Source of the DNA: Clavulina sp. PMI_390
Taxonomy: Eukaryota > Basidiomycota > Agaricomycetes > Cantharellales > Hydnaceae
DNA: 64,000 nt
Direction: 5' to 3'
Assembly (NCBI GenBank): GCA_015039315.1
Contig: WIDE01000027.1
Coordinates: 274,209-338,208 of the forward strand
The notes under the pieces are model-generated. The model saw only the letters and a list, made by a program, of their open reading frames with translations. It had not been told where the DNA came from and did no database searches. The position numbers were made by a program, and so were the translations under genes. This document shows, piece by piece, positions 43,855 through 55,745 of this stretch (position 1 is its first letter; the number at the start of each line of letters is the position of its first letter).

Positions 43855-46284
43855 CTACTCAGCCTCGAAATCAACCTGGAGTTGAAGTGGTCGCCGAACC
43901 AGCCCCGAGACGTCACCTTCCGACTCTATTCCTGAACGTAAGATCATTATCGGCATGGCTCTTCCAGCTGGATGGGCCTTCGGCCCACTGTCGGCCTCAG
44001 GTCGTGGGCGAGAATCGAGCTGGGGATGCATCCGGCTCTGAACAACGTCGTACACGAGCGTGGATGGGTCACTCAAACGACCCTGCGCGACAAGGAGATC
44101 TGATATTAAATGGGATTTCCCTATGGTCGAGCCACCGGAGGCCGTTAATGCGGGGTCAGAAACGGCGCGTCCAGAGCTTGAGCCCTCTTGAGAAGGAGGA
44201 GGAAAGGCCGCGGGGGGGAAACTAGAGTCGGAACTGGCAGGTCTGAGTGTGGATTCTGCCTGCGGCTGCTCTAATTTGAGCAGATCCCTCGATTCGGCGG
44301 GGTGGTATTTCCTTGGAAGGAGTAAGGCGCTAAATCCAAGGATCAGGGCAAGTAGGGCATATACTAGGTGAAACCCAACAAAAAGCCCCGCCGGTATAAG
44401 CGGGATACTCAGAGAGATGACGTCTTCAAAATGGGTCCCATTGGTCTCCGCGAGAATGAGCGCGCCTACGCTCCACCCTAATAAACGATTTGAGAAAGTT
44501 TGGGCAAGCTCTTGGTTTAATTGAGCGCTGTTGTTCCCGTACACGTTCCCAAGCGTGTTGACATCATCTTGTAGCTGTGCGTCCAAGTAACGTGCCGAGC
44601 CAGAATAGATGCCATTTGCAACCCAGAGGCCGGCATTGGGGAGGGTGCGACTCACAGCGATCGTCGTTACGCTATCATCGATTTGTACAAGTGAATCAAG
44701 ATCAAGCGTAACGCTGGCTCCTTGTGTTGCGGAGTAAGTGGCCCTGAATGTAGTGCTCCAACACGTGTATGTAAAGCATAACATCGTATTTGACGGATCG
44801 ATGATATTGTCATATCCAGGCTCGAGCATCATATCCCAACTGGCAAAAGGGATTGCTTCCGGATTGTCGGTAGAGTTCTCGATGTGTGGAAAAGGCGAAA
44901 ATGCTTTGAAGCACATAAACCCCAGGTGCTGGAAGGGAGCTTGTGTGCTTCCATATTGGTGTGAATCCGTGCTATTATCCCAGAGCGCAATCTGCGGCTG
45001 GGTCCCTAAATCAGTGGTGAGATAGACTATTCCTGTAGGGTCGTCTATTCCGCCGCAGCCCAACATCTCACAGTTATGGTTAGTATTGTTTGGGACTGGG
45101 CAGGAGGTTTCACAAGTAGGTCGGCGGATCACACATGATGTGCCTAGTGCCACCGTCGAAGCTGCTACGGCAAAGTCGGCTGTCTTCGGACCGAGGAAAG
45201 CTAGGGACATGTTCCCGAGAGGAGGCGCAGGATAAATGGCCATCGTATCACTCATGTTATGAGAGCCTGCCCGAGCAAGGAATCGGTCTGTACCATCAAA
45301 GTGAGCCGGGTCACTCAGGTATCCAACCTGAAAAAGCGGAGAGCCGACTGTGGTAGCATTGACAAGAAGAGCATGTCCCCTCGGCAGAACGACAGTGAAC
45401 AATTGCTCATGAAGGACAATATCCAGCACTTTGATGCCAAGCGATAGACTGAAGAGGGAAAAGGATAGAGCTGCTGTCATCAAGAGCATGGGAGATATGG
45501 GCTTCCGACCCCTCTGAGGTGCCGAGCTTTGTCTAGTGAGTGGTCGGTAGGCAATAGCGTACCATAGAAAACGAAGGAAGGAGATTGGAGATAGGTGGGA
45601 CACCATATCGGCAGCAAGGAAGAACTGGTAAGGCGAGGGTGCAGATGTGGTTTCTGATGATCTTGATGCGCGGAGCCACAACCGTCCAGCATGAAACGCT
45701 ACAAGGGACATAGCAATTATTGCAACGTCACCGCTACAATAACGATGTGAATGTGATTAGGTGCGAAGAAATGGGAGAGACTGACATGATACTGCTGGAG
45801 ATGGACGATACAAGGAGTGGCGAGAGGGAGCTAGAATCCCCCTTTGCACTCAAATGGACATGTAGCCCTTGACTGATAGGCCGCGTAAACGTGTGATTGG
45901 GATACCTTACTCCGCCATCCGCAGATAAACCGAGGGATAACATGAATAATATTCCCAAGACCAGAGGTATTGCACAGGCCAGCAAGGTTAGGGCGGTAAT
46001 ATGCCAGCTGCCGGACTCCACTTTTTGGGATGATGTAGTCGAAGATACATGAGGTTTGAGCTAAGGAATGGAACTATTAGAGCCATAAATAGGAAAAGCA
46101 GAGTGACAAGAAACCTCAGAGTCATGATGGACAATCGCAGTGCTGTCGGTGGACCGCAGCAGTTGTTGGGATTCATCACGTGTGGGCAAGCTCCTTATTT
46201 CCTGGTTGGTTTGGGCTATCAGGCAAAGTAATTGGGCTTCTCTTCGCAAGCTTGTACCTTGGCAATGTGGTGTTCATCCAGCAT
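43855..46284 (-). CDS. membrane protein with large extracellular domain (unrecognised, agaricomycete type)
   Basis: Start at 46284 gives MLDEHHIAK, spliced over a 56-nt intron to EIRSLPTRDESQQLLRSTDS and then to LKPHVSSTTSSQKVESGSWH, where a first helix follows (ALTLLACAIPLVLGILFMLS). A large exon (45711 downward) has another helix pair (FLRFLWYAIAY, MLLMTAALSFSLFSLSLGI), a large exposed domain of about 300 residues with several Cys pairs and Asn-X-Ser/Thr sites (for example CETSCPVPNNTNHNCEML), then helices VGALILAETN and LIPAGLFVGFHLVYALLALI with LGFSALLLPRKYHP, and a cytoplasmic Ser/Pro-rich tail ending DFEAE. I do not recognise the family. The plan of helices, a glycosylated loop and a disordered tail is common in unstudied Agaricomycete membrane proteins. 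Function unknown. Confidence 0.62.
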
Positions 46285-47314
46285 TCCTGAGGAATCTGCA
46301 GCCTGTGCGTAGATTAGACGCTAGGTAGACGCTGGGCACGTTGCAAAGCTGACGGAGGGAGCGGAGCGAAACGCTTATCGTGTCTTTTCATACCTTATAT
46401 GAGAGCAGCAACCATCTCCTGGAACAAAGGCGATCTAGTTTATTAGTTCCGTCCTTTGGGTTGCAGCATCTTGTGGGTGTATTCAAAGCGCAACATGAGA
46501 TAACGATGCAATTCATGGTTGAGCACTGCCAAGATAATTTAGAGCACTCATATTGAACAACATCATTGCCAATAAAGCGCCACGCGGAGCGGCGGTTCCC
46601 ATTTGCCAATTACGACTCCAGGCACATGTGAACGGTGACTTTTGGTGGACTGAAGGTATTTTTCCTTCTCGCGCATGGAGAAAGACAGGGAAATAACTGC
46701 GGGGAGAGAGGCAACTAGGAGTGAGTACCACTACCCCTGGGTTCAATACCGCGGGTTTATCGCTGTGTATGAATATGTTCTATAGGATGAATGATGAATT
46801 GGTTACATGCATCACATCCGAGGTGCTTCTGTAGCATCACAAACTGAAGGATCTTGCTGCTCAACGCTAAGGCTTAGACCAAAACCTTTAAGGACGAGTG
46901 CAATAACCAGGTTTTCAATTCCGAGAAAGTGACAAGAGATTTAATATTACGACACAGTGCTGATATAATTGCTGAGACTCAGGGGCCAATTGTGGGGTTG
47001 TGGGAGATCAGTGAGGGTAAACAGAGGTAGTAAAAGGCGCTAATGACGGGGTGTTCAGATTCAAAGAAGATATTGTTCTGTCCTGCAGCGCAGGACAAAC
47101 CAAAGTGGCAATTGCAAGATATGGGTGATTCAAGATCGGAGACGATCGAGGGTCCGTCCTGGCGTCACATTATTGGTAGCAGCGGTAAGCACATGGTGAC
47201 ACAAGCTTGCTTTCCAGCCTCCAGTGTATATGCTCAAGGGAATCGCTTGCCGAGCTCCCCGGGATCGAAAGGCGGCCATTGTTCGAGATCTTTCGGTGGC
47301 CCTTTGCCCGAAGC
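46285..47314. other. intergenic, 1 kb, no gene seen
   Basis: Upstream of the membrane protein and downstream of copy B. No motif-bearing frames. Confidence 0.3.
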
Positions 47315-49741
47315 TCAATGGGGAGAGAAACGGTGCCTGAACCATCCGGAGAAACTCCTTCGGTTCGAAGGCGATGAGGAGCTAGGTGTAGACCCTCGAC
47401 TGAGGGGTGATGCTGATGTGATGGACGAGGATCCGACGCTCGTCGAGTCAACGGGACTGAGGGTATAAGGGGAGGATTGTCCCGAAGGTATCGAAATGGG
47501 TCTAGCGTTAGCTCGCGGTGTCGATGAGTGAAAGGGAGGTGGTGGAGGTGGAGGCGGCGGGGAGACGGTAGCACTCTTCTCGTCCGCATCAGGTTCGCTC
47601 TGGTATCCTTTGGTTGACGATAATGGCACAGGGAAGATATTGCTAGGCTTCTGAGCCGCCAAAGTCTGCGCAAGCAGTGACGACGAAGGAATAGGAGGGG
47701 CAGGAACAATATTATTCCCTGGTGATGCTCCCGCTGGGGTCTCAGTCAGCCTCAGCACCATTGGAGAATCGTCCTCTGCCGGTGACTGGCTTATTGATGG
47801 CGATGGAAGAGGAGGGATCGCTGTAGAATATGTAGGAATAGGAGTGAGGGCTTCCATATGGAGCAACTCATCCCCTTCAAGATCCAACACCTCTCCGAGT
47901 ACATCAGGACCCCTACATCAATTGAACCATAATGAGCCAAAATTCTCCGTTCCAATAACAGCTGAGGAACAAACAATTCTTGTGTACATTGCCCAGCACT
48001 CGAGCTCTTTCTCCAAAGCCTCAATACCCTTGCTCGTGTCGACGTTGGAACATAGCGGGCCCATCCTTTCCTCGGCGAAGATCCGTTATTCGTGGTACCA
48101 ATGAGCTCCTCAAGGAGACTCGCAAGGTAATAGCAGTTTTCCTGAGAGGAAGAAGGTCAGAGGTACTGAAAATTTAGTTGCCTGCGACAATACTTGACAG
48201 CTCACGGTGAGTAGGACGTAGCGGACAGAGAATTGGGAGAATATCTTCAGAATGTTAGCAACATCTCTCACAGTCAACTGATTGGCCGATTTGGGGTAGG
48301 AGATCTGGGAGAGCTCCCGGAACCCAGACGATTCCCCGACTTTGAAAGCTTCGCGCTCAAGAGCGATAGAAACCTAACAAACCATATCAATCTCAACACT
48401 TTGCTTCATTCGTAACCGACCCACCTTATCTTTCGCCTCAAATACCGACGTAGAGACCTGACGGAGCGATCTCTGCTTCTGTTTATCAGCCCCACGTTCA
48501 ACGAGCAGCCAGAATTCTAATGGGCCCAGGTGATGGAAACTAGCACCAGAATTAATGGATGCTGTTTCCGATACTGGTTGCGGTAACATTTGATCACGCA
48601 AGTTGTCGAGGACACAGTGTAGGATGACAAGCTGATGCTGGAATCCACCGCGTTTCCCCCAACGTTCAAACTCAATCACCCTCGCATGTGCATCGAGAGG
48701 TTCACGTTTGTGAAGTATTGCCGCAGAAAACTCTTCAACGGTGCGAGTAATCACTTGCGGCTGGCCTGAGGGTAACCTCTCCAATTGCGGACGAAGGAAC
48801 TCCTCCTCAAAATAGAAATACGGGCCACCTCCCTGAAGCCAAGATGTGAGGAGATTCTGTGAGCTATAGATCGAGGGGAGAGATAAGAGGCTAGATACCA
48901 ATGGTGATATTCTGGGTAATGTTGAGCCAGGGCCACTACGCTCAATACTGTAACTGTACTGCGGCACTGGAATAGGGCGTATACGTTGAGGCCCCTCAGG
49001 ATACCACCTTCGGTAAAATGCTTCAGCGACATCTCGGAACTGGGTATCATGTTTTTGGAGATGATATGCCTGCTTGTGAGCGCCCTCCTGGGAATTACAG
49101 TTCCAGGCAAGTGCAAATGGATGCAGTATTGCGGCAACAATTACGGGAAATATATGGGGCGCATCGGCCGGAAGGCGCGATTGTTTCCTCAGTTCATCCA
49201 TCAACCGAAGCAGATCGAGGACATGGAACAATTTAAGAGATGCAGCAGTGGCGCGTATAATCGCGCTCTTCTTAGCGGAGTTGACCCATTCATGATCGTC
49301 TCTTAGTCGAGATGTGACTTCGGTGCGAGCCGCCATCTGAACTCCATCGACATAAAGTATCGAAGGGTGGTCACCATCTGTGAAGGAAGCGCCAATGGGC
49401 TTGATTTGTACCACCATCTCCACTCGTAGCGCCAATGATGTATCAGTGTTTCTACGTTGGCGAGCCTTTACAAGCTGAGGGTTCGGTGCATGCTGGGACT
49501 GTGACAAGCGACCAAGTTGGACTTCGAAAAGAATATACGTGTACTAAATGGGTTAGCTTCAGGCTTCAGCAAATAGTCACTGATTACGAAATGATGGACT
49601 CGCCGGCTTATTTGCAGAGTCCTCACGAGTAATCACAGAGAACGAATGCACAGGCTTGCATGGTAAGTCGGATTCGTGCAGGTGTGATCTCAGCTGTTCA
49701 AGATCGTGCTCCCTTTTGAGCGCAGATGAAATAGGATCCAT
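47315..49741 (-). CDS. unrecognised family, copy B
   Basis: Same exon plan as copies A, C and D. The start at 49741 gives MDPISSALKREHDLEQLRSH, then PVHSFSVITREDSANKP at the exon-1 end. The second exon starts YTYILFEVQ and contains LALRVEM, ILYVDGVQMAARTEVTS, LFHVLDLLRLMDELRKQSRL and a FPVIVAAILHPF block. Then GGGPYFYFEEEFLRPQ, ITRTVEEFSAAILHKREPLD, and QLTVRDVANILKIFSQFSVR with YVLLT. The final exon has the Ser/Pro tail (SPPPPPPPPPFHSSTPRANA) and ends FRHRFSPH at 47315. Copies A and C go on to a PPLELG or PALELE end; here the frame stops earlier, and the bases after the stop resemble that end in another frame, so a small frame change probably shortened it. The first intron starts with GC instead of GT (see findings). 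Function unknown. Confidence 0.7.
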
Positions 49742-50243
49742 TGTGAACGAATAGACGAAATGATTGACGGGGGAATTATGGACAGAACCAGCGAGGCAAG
49801 ACTAAGTGATCAGTTATGGCGGACCAAGGAGGGTCGAGAGCTAGTATGGGCGCTAATCGCAAATAGCCCGAACGGAATGAGGAAAGCACTGCATCTCGCG
49901 GCGTAGAACAAGTTCAATCCCCAGTTTTGGCGTACGCGTGGCTCAGGATCTGAGTTGAGAAGCCTGAGGTCTGGTGTCTTGTTGACTGATTATCGTGGGA
50001 CGTGGCACGTGATAGAACAATTGAAGGAGAGCAAAATACGCAAGGATATGCAAATAATTCATGAAGCCATGATTTGGCTGTGGGGATAAAATATTGTCTT
50101 CATAAGCTATCCTGGGGCCAATATAAGAGATCCAACGAGCAAATCTATAAGGTGAGCACTGGAAATAGCCTCCTCTCCTCCTGGGTCCTTCACGCTTTTC
50201 GAAGCTATTTTGACGTTTTCAACATAGCGCATGTCTCTCTCCG
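49742..50243. other. spacer between copies B and C
   Basis: About 500 bp, no gene seen. Confidence 0.3.
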
Positions 50244-52661
50244 CTAGAGACTGGACGTGGCATTGTCTTCGTCCACTCCGTTAACTCTTTCCAACTCCAA
50301 AGCCGGGCGATGGGGGGAGAACCGGTTTTTCAGCCATCCAGCCGCGGCGGACAGACTTCTTCGTCTCGAAGGTGGGGTTCCGGGGGCGGAGCCCTGACTG
50401 AAAGACGATGCCGACGGGAACGAAGAGGATCCGGGAGGTGTCGATTCAGTGGGGCTGAGAGTGCGACCGGATGACGGAGTTGACGGGATCGGGATGGGTT
50501 TGGCCCTGACAAGTGGGTGAGGAGCGGATATTCCTTGGATACCAAGGAGATTTCCTGTGGGGGTCACTGCTGGATTGAAAGAATAAGTCTCAGGCTCTTC
50601 CGTCTCTAAGGGCGAGAGAGCTAAAGAAGGGATAGGGGTATTGGGACTACGGGGAGTATGCTGTGTTGTATGTTGAGTGAGCCTAAGCACGACAGGAGGA
50701 CCATCTGCTGCCGAAGCTGGGGGGATTGAAGATGAACCTGGGGCAAGTGTCGTGATAGGGGCGGCTGTAGGAGTGAAAACTTCAATCGCTAGGGATTCAT
50801 CACCCTCAAAATTGAATTCTTCCTCAAGTACATTGATAGTCCTGAATTGGTCAGAATTAAAATTGTGAGCACATATGCATACGACAGGAATGGCAATTAA
50901 ACTTACGGTTCTGGCAGACCCACGTTCCCAATAGTTGGGCCCTTTCTCCACAGTTTCATCACCTTAGCTCGTGTTGACGTCGGAACGTAACGCGCCCATG
51001 GTTTTTTGGGTGCGGTACCATCGCTTGGGGTTCCTATGAGCTCTTCCAGTAATGTTGCAAGAAAGTAGCAATTTTCCTGAGAAGAATGATAGAGGTCTAT
51101 CAATACGATGACATAGTCCGTTGGCAATTACCAAACTTACAGTGAGTAGAACGTAACGGACAGATACGTCAGCAAATATCCTTAAGATATTGGCAACGTC
51201 CTTCACTGTTACTTGGTTGTCCCAATCGGGGTATGGGACACGCGAAAGCTCGCGGAATCCGTTCACATCATTGACGTCAAATGTTTCGCGCTTAGCCGCA
51301 ATGGAGACCTTCCAATAATTATTGAGCTTTAACTCAACATTGCACACTACAGGCCGGCGCAAGACGAACTAACCTTGTCACTAGCCTCGAAAACTGACAT
51401 GGAGACTTGGAAAACTGATCTCTTCTTCTGTTTATTGGCTCCCCGCTCAATCAGTAGCCAAAAGTCTAGTGGATTGGGCAAAAGGGAACTAGCACGGGAG
51501 TCCACAGAGCCTGTCTCCGATACAAGCGGAGGGAGCATTTGCTCACGGAGGTTGTCTAATACGCAATGGAGGATGACGAACTGATGCTGGAACCCCCCTC
51601 GCTTCTCCCAACGCTCAAGTCCAACAACTCTTGCGTGCGCATCAATCGGTTCTCGATTGTGGAGAATTATGGAGCAAAACTCATTTAAGGAGCGAGTAAC
51701 GGGGCGCGACTCTTCACGCGCGGTATCCTCTAGGAGGAATCTGAATGCCACAATATCGAAATAAAAATGTGGACCCCCTCCCTACACAGATGCAGGAATA
51801 TGTTTCAGTGATAAAACGTGAGGGGGAACCATAATAGGCGCACATTTGGGGAACTTCTCAGGGTGATTTGCATGCTGCTTTCGGGCTTAATGTCGCGAGA
51901 GTATGGGGGGAACGGGATCGGATTAGTCGGGTCGGGATGCCATCGACGATAGAACGTTTTTCCGACATCTCGGAACGACAATTCATGCTGTCGAAGCTGG
52001 TATTCTTGCTTTTGAACGTCGGAGAGATCTTGACAACGCCAAGTCAGTACGAAAGGGTGCAACAGTGCAGCAATGATGATCGGAAAGAGATGTGGAGCGT
52101 CGGCCGGGAGACGCGACTGCCTCCTAAGTTCATCCATTAAACGGAGAAGATCAAGTACGTGAAAGAGCCTGAGTGATGAAGTCGTGGCTCGCAAAACTGT
52201 GCTTTTCCTAAGATCTCGAAGCCATTTGGCCTCATTCTTTAGTTGACATGTCACCTCCGTCCGAGCAGACATAGCGATCCCATTCACATAGATCACTGAA
52301 GCATGATCACCGTCTTGGGAAGAAGCTCCGAGTGGGTTGATGTGTGGAACCATCTGAACGCGCAGTGCAAGCGTTTGCCCAGGGCTTGCTTGTTGAGAAG
52401 ATGCGGTATCCAGCAGATTGGTCGTTACATGTGAATGGGACCGAAGCTCAAAGACAATGTACTTGTACTGAGGATGATGTGTGAGTAATTGCCAGGGACA
52501 GAGACCTGCATACTGACTGGTTTGTTGGTGGAGTCCTTCCGACTAACAATTGAGAATGAATGAACAGACTCATCGCGCAAGGAAGAGTCGTGTAGATAAG
52601 ATCTTAGATCCTTGATATTGTGGTTTTTCTTGAACAGGACACTAATTGAAGCCATTGACAT
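50244..52661 (-). CDS. unrecognised family, copy C
   Basis: Start at 52661 gives MSMASISVLFKKNHNIKDLR, then VHSFSIVSRKDSTNKP at the exon-1 boundary. Exon 2 opens YKYIVFELR and has LALRVQM, VIYVNGIAMSARTEVTCQLK, SLRLFHVLDLLRLMDELRRQ and FPIIIAALLHPF. Then GGGPHFYFDIVAFRF, VTRSLNEFCSIILHNREPID, and HARVVGLERWEKRGGFQHQF. Next exons: NQVTVKDVANILRIFADVSV, YVLLT|ENCYFLATLLEELIG, WARYVPTSTRAKVMKLWRKG. The last exon, starting TINVLEEEFNFEGDESLA, is followed by the Ser/Pro/Thr tail with GIQGISAPHPLV and the end RPALELERVNGVDEDNATSS with a final Leu at 50244. Intact in all parts that I could follow. No known domain recognised; role unknown. Confidence 0.72.
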
Positions 52662-53069
52662 CAGCTTTGAGGAAGGATCTGGGGTTGCTACGAAAGAGAC
52701 GCCAACAAGGGCGCCAATCGTTGTTGCCTTTCATGGAAGACTTCTGAACGATCAAGAACAAAGTTCGGTGCCGACCCCTGGCACAGCCTACACTGTGTTA
52801 CACAGTACACTCAGTGCACAAGATCAAAATTAGACAGCAACCTGGCGCACGAGCAAGAAATACTGTGCCTAGCAATTGAATTTGGCCAGTCATGCACACG
52901 ATCGTGGTACAACAATCGAAAAACTACATATCCCGATGTGATTGCAAAGCATATTTATCTACTAGAACGGCTCACCACTTGTCCCAAGGTCCATCGTGTC
53001 GTGTCTACTCGAGTCTCAGCGCCACCAGCCAATAGGCTAGATGACTCTCTATTCTCGTCATTTGCTCCC
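52662..53069. other. spacer between copies C and D
   Basis: About 400 bp, no gene seen. Confidence 0.3.
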
Positions 53070-55519
53070 TCATGCATTCCCTTTACTTCCGAGGCGAACT
53101 GAAGATCGGATCTTGTCCCAGCGAGAGGGCGCCTTCCTCGTGGAGGGGGTGGTCATGGCGCCAGATCCCTGCCCCAAGGGAGATGAGAGGTTCGACGAAA
53201 GCGAAGTTGATGACCGGCCTGGACTGGGAAGTTTGAATGAGGAAGAGCCTGGGCTTGATGAATTCAGGCTGTCCCGAGTGAACCGGGGAGCCACCATCCC
53301 CTCCACACCAAGAGCGTTAGTAACTGGTTGGGGTATTTCCAGGGAGGGGTATGTTCCCTGTCTCCGACTATTTGTGGGAGGCGCCAGAAGCGTGGTATCA
53401 AGCAGAGCACCCCCTTCCCCCGACATTTCAGGTGAAGAAGGCGCAACTCTAATGACTACAATCGGTGGAACATCAGTTGTCGATTGGTCATCACTTGGTG
53501 ATGATGGAGACGAAGGGGGAGAGTCATTGGGGGCGGGTATTGACGTGAACGCCTCCATTCTAAGCGAGGGATTGTTCTCGAGATCGAATTCCTCTGCAGA
53601 AACGCCTCTGGCCCTAGTCCCATATTGCAGTTCATTAATAATTGCTCTGAGTCACTGTAGACGGTTCAGAGACTCACAATTCTTCCCCTCCAGACTCTCT
53701 GGCGTTGACCAACCTGATCACTTTCGCCCGTGTTGAGGTAGGAGTGATTCGCGCCCACCGTCCGCCTGAAATTTTCTTAGGTGCGGGGTCGTTACTCCGG
53801 TTACCGATAAGCTCTTCTAGCAGAGTTGCCAGATAAAAACAATTTTCCTGACCGATAGCTGCCATCAATCGCCTGAACAAATGACCAATAGTATGGATAC
53901 TTACGGTAAGTAGAACGTAATTGACAGAGACTTGAGCAAAGATTCTGAGGATATTAGCCACCTCCTTGACTGTCACTTGCTCATTCCGATTGGTATATGA
54001 GATATGGGATAGCAAACGGTGTTCGGTTGACTCAACGACGTTGAAAGCCTCGCGTTCGGATGCAACAAAGACCTGGAATAGGTAACATTTGGAGCCGCCA
54101 CACGATCCAGGTAAGCAAGAAGATCTCGGCTCTGTATCTACAGCACAATTGAAGTACGCAAGTGTGACTTACAGTGTCGTCAGCCTCAAACGCTGACACG
54201 GAAACTTGGAAGATTGTTCTCTTCGCCTGTTTATTAGCTCCTCGCTCGATATAAAGCCAGAATTCCAGCGAATCAGGAAGCGAGGCATCATCTGTCTGAA
54301 CTGGTGGGCGGGGGGGAAGTGCCTGGTCGCGCAGATTATCGAGTAAGCAGTGAAGAATGACGAATTGGTGGTGGAATCCTGCCCGCTTCTGCCAGCGCTC
54401 AAGCTCAACTACACGTGCATGCGACTCTAGAGGTTCCCGGCTGTGAAGGATTCTGGAGCAAAACTCCTCAAGCCTTCGAGTGATGACGTCTGATTTGCCT
54501 TGAGCGTGTTCCAGGTGGCACTGGAACTCTATTACGTCAAAATAGAAGTTTGGACCCCCTCCCTAAATGCAGAGTACTGGCGAGTTTGTACTCAACTCAA
54601 ATATATGGGGTTGTCGTTGAGCTTACCTCAGGGGATGTTCGCAAGTTAGGGCTCATTTCATCCATCTTGATGTTGCGAGCGTACTGTGGGAGAGGTATAG
54701 GGCTGATGTAATCGGTCCGCCAGCGACGATAGAACGTCTGTGCAACGTCTTGAAATGGGGCTACTTGCTGGTAGAGGACACGTTCCTGCTCCCGGGCACC
54801 GCTCGGGGAGCGGCATTCCCAATTAGTGACAAAAGGATGCAATATGGAAGCAATGAGAATAGGGAAGAGTTGTGGACTATCAGCTGGCAAGCGTGACTGC
54901 ATCCTGAGGTCGTCCATTAGTCGCAATAGGTCTAGAACATGGAATAACCTGAGAGATGGGGTGGAGGCTCGGACAATTGCGCTTTTCTTAGCAGAACTAA
55001 TCCATCCGCCATCATTTTTTAATCGACATATGACTTGTGTCCGAGCAGCCATTTCGACCCCTTCAATGACAATCACGGACGATTGATCACCATATTCAGA
55101 AAGTCCCGAAGCACCTAAAGCTTTGAGGTGCGCAATCATCTCAACTCGCAGCGCCTTAGTGGGACGGGTGCTTTCTGGTTTGGCAAAAGCCCCTAGGCGA
55201 GAGGCCGCCCCAGACGGTGGGGGTGGAGACTCGCCAGTTAGAACCTCAAATATAATATAGGTGTACTAGGGATAATTGGTTGTTCGATAAACGAGGGTTT
55301 GGGAGAATAAACGTGGAGACTCACTGGTTTGTTCGCCGTATCCTCTCGGCTGATGACTGAGAACGAATGCACGTCAGCACGGCTCAACGGGGAGTTATGC
55401 AACGAAGATCTCAGATCCACAACATTAAGGTTTTGCTTCAGTAATGTGCTGATCAAGGTCCTCTCTGGGAGTTGTGTGGAAACTGAGACCGCTTCCAACG
55501 GCGAGGAGACTGATGCCAT
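53070..55519 (-). CDS. unrecognised family, copy D
   Basis: Start at 55519 gives MASVSSPLEAVSVSTQLPER, then NLNVVDLRSSLHNSPLSR with DVHSFSVISREDTANKP at the exon-1 end. Exon 2 opens YTYIIFEV and has ALRVEM, VIVIEGVEMAARTQVICRLK, LFHVLDLLRLMDDLRMQSRL and FPILIASILHPFVTNWECRS. Then GGGPNFYFDVIEFQ, VITRRLEEFCSRILHSREPL, and HARVVELERWQKRAGFHHQF. Next: EQVTVKEVANILRIFAQVSV, NYVLLT|ENCFYLATLLEELIG, WARITPTSTRAKVIRLVNAR. The tail exon joins as EELARGVSAEEFDLENN, then a Ser/Pro-rich end with GVEGMVAPRFTRDS and a basic finish SRWDKIRSSVRLGSKGNA. Most divergent copy in the tail and in the segment around LVNARESGGEEL where A-C have WK or WRK. Frame intact where read. Role unknown. Confidence 0.7.
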
Positions 55520-55745
55520 CCCTCACAGACTTGGGGAGATGACTCAGGGACGTAGTGGCAGGAGAAACGACCCCCAGAAACGGAGTATATGTAATGGGGC
55601 CATGTGGATGACATAATGCTTTTGCAGGATCAGAGCAAGCCTTTGTCAAGCTTGCAATTATATGGGGAGTGCAGGTCAAATGAAATGGATTCCATATAGG
55701 TTGACAGATAGAAACGCGCGCGGCGAAGCCGCTGATGATCAAAGG
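55520..55745. other. spacer upstream of copy D and downstream of Med16
   Basis: About 225 bp. No gene seen. Confidence 0.3.

Noticed and set aside
46730..46765. tRNA-like B-box word GGGTTCAATACC
   Set aside because: The flanks do not form a T-arm or acceptor stem, and no A-box lies at the right distance upstream.
47170..47709. 179-codon minus-strand frame overlapping the end of copy B
   Set aside because: Reads through copy B in a second frame with many His/Arg/Pro runs; likely a shadow, apart from the short part noted as a frame change.
49905..49935. tRNA-like word AAGTTCAATCCCC
   Set aside because: No cloverleaf can be drawn from the 75 bases on either side.
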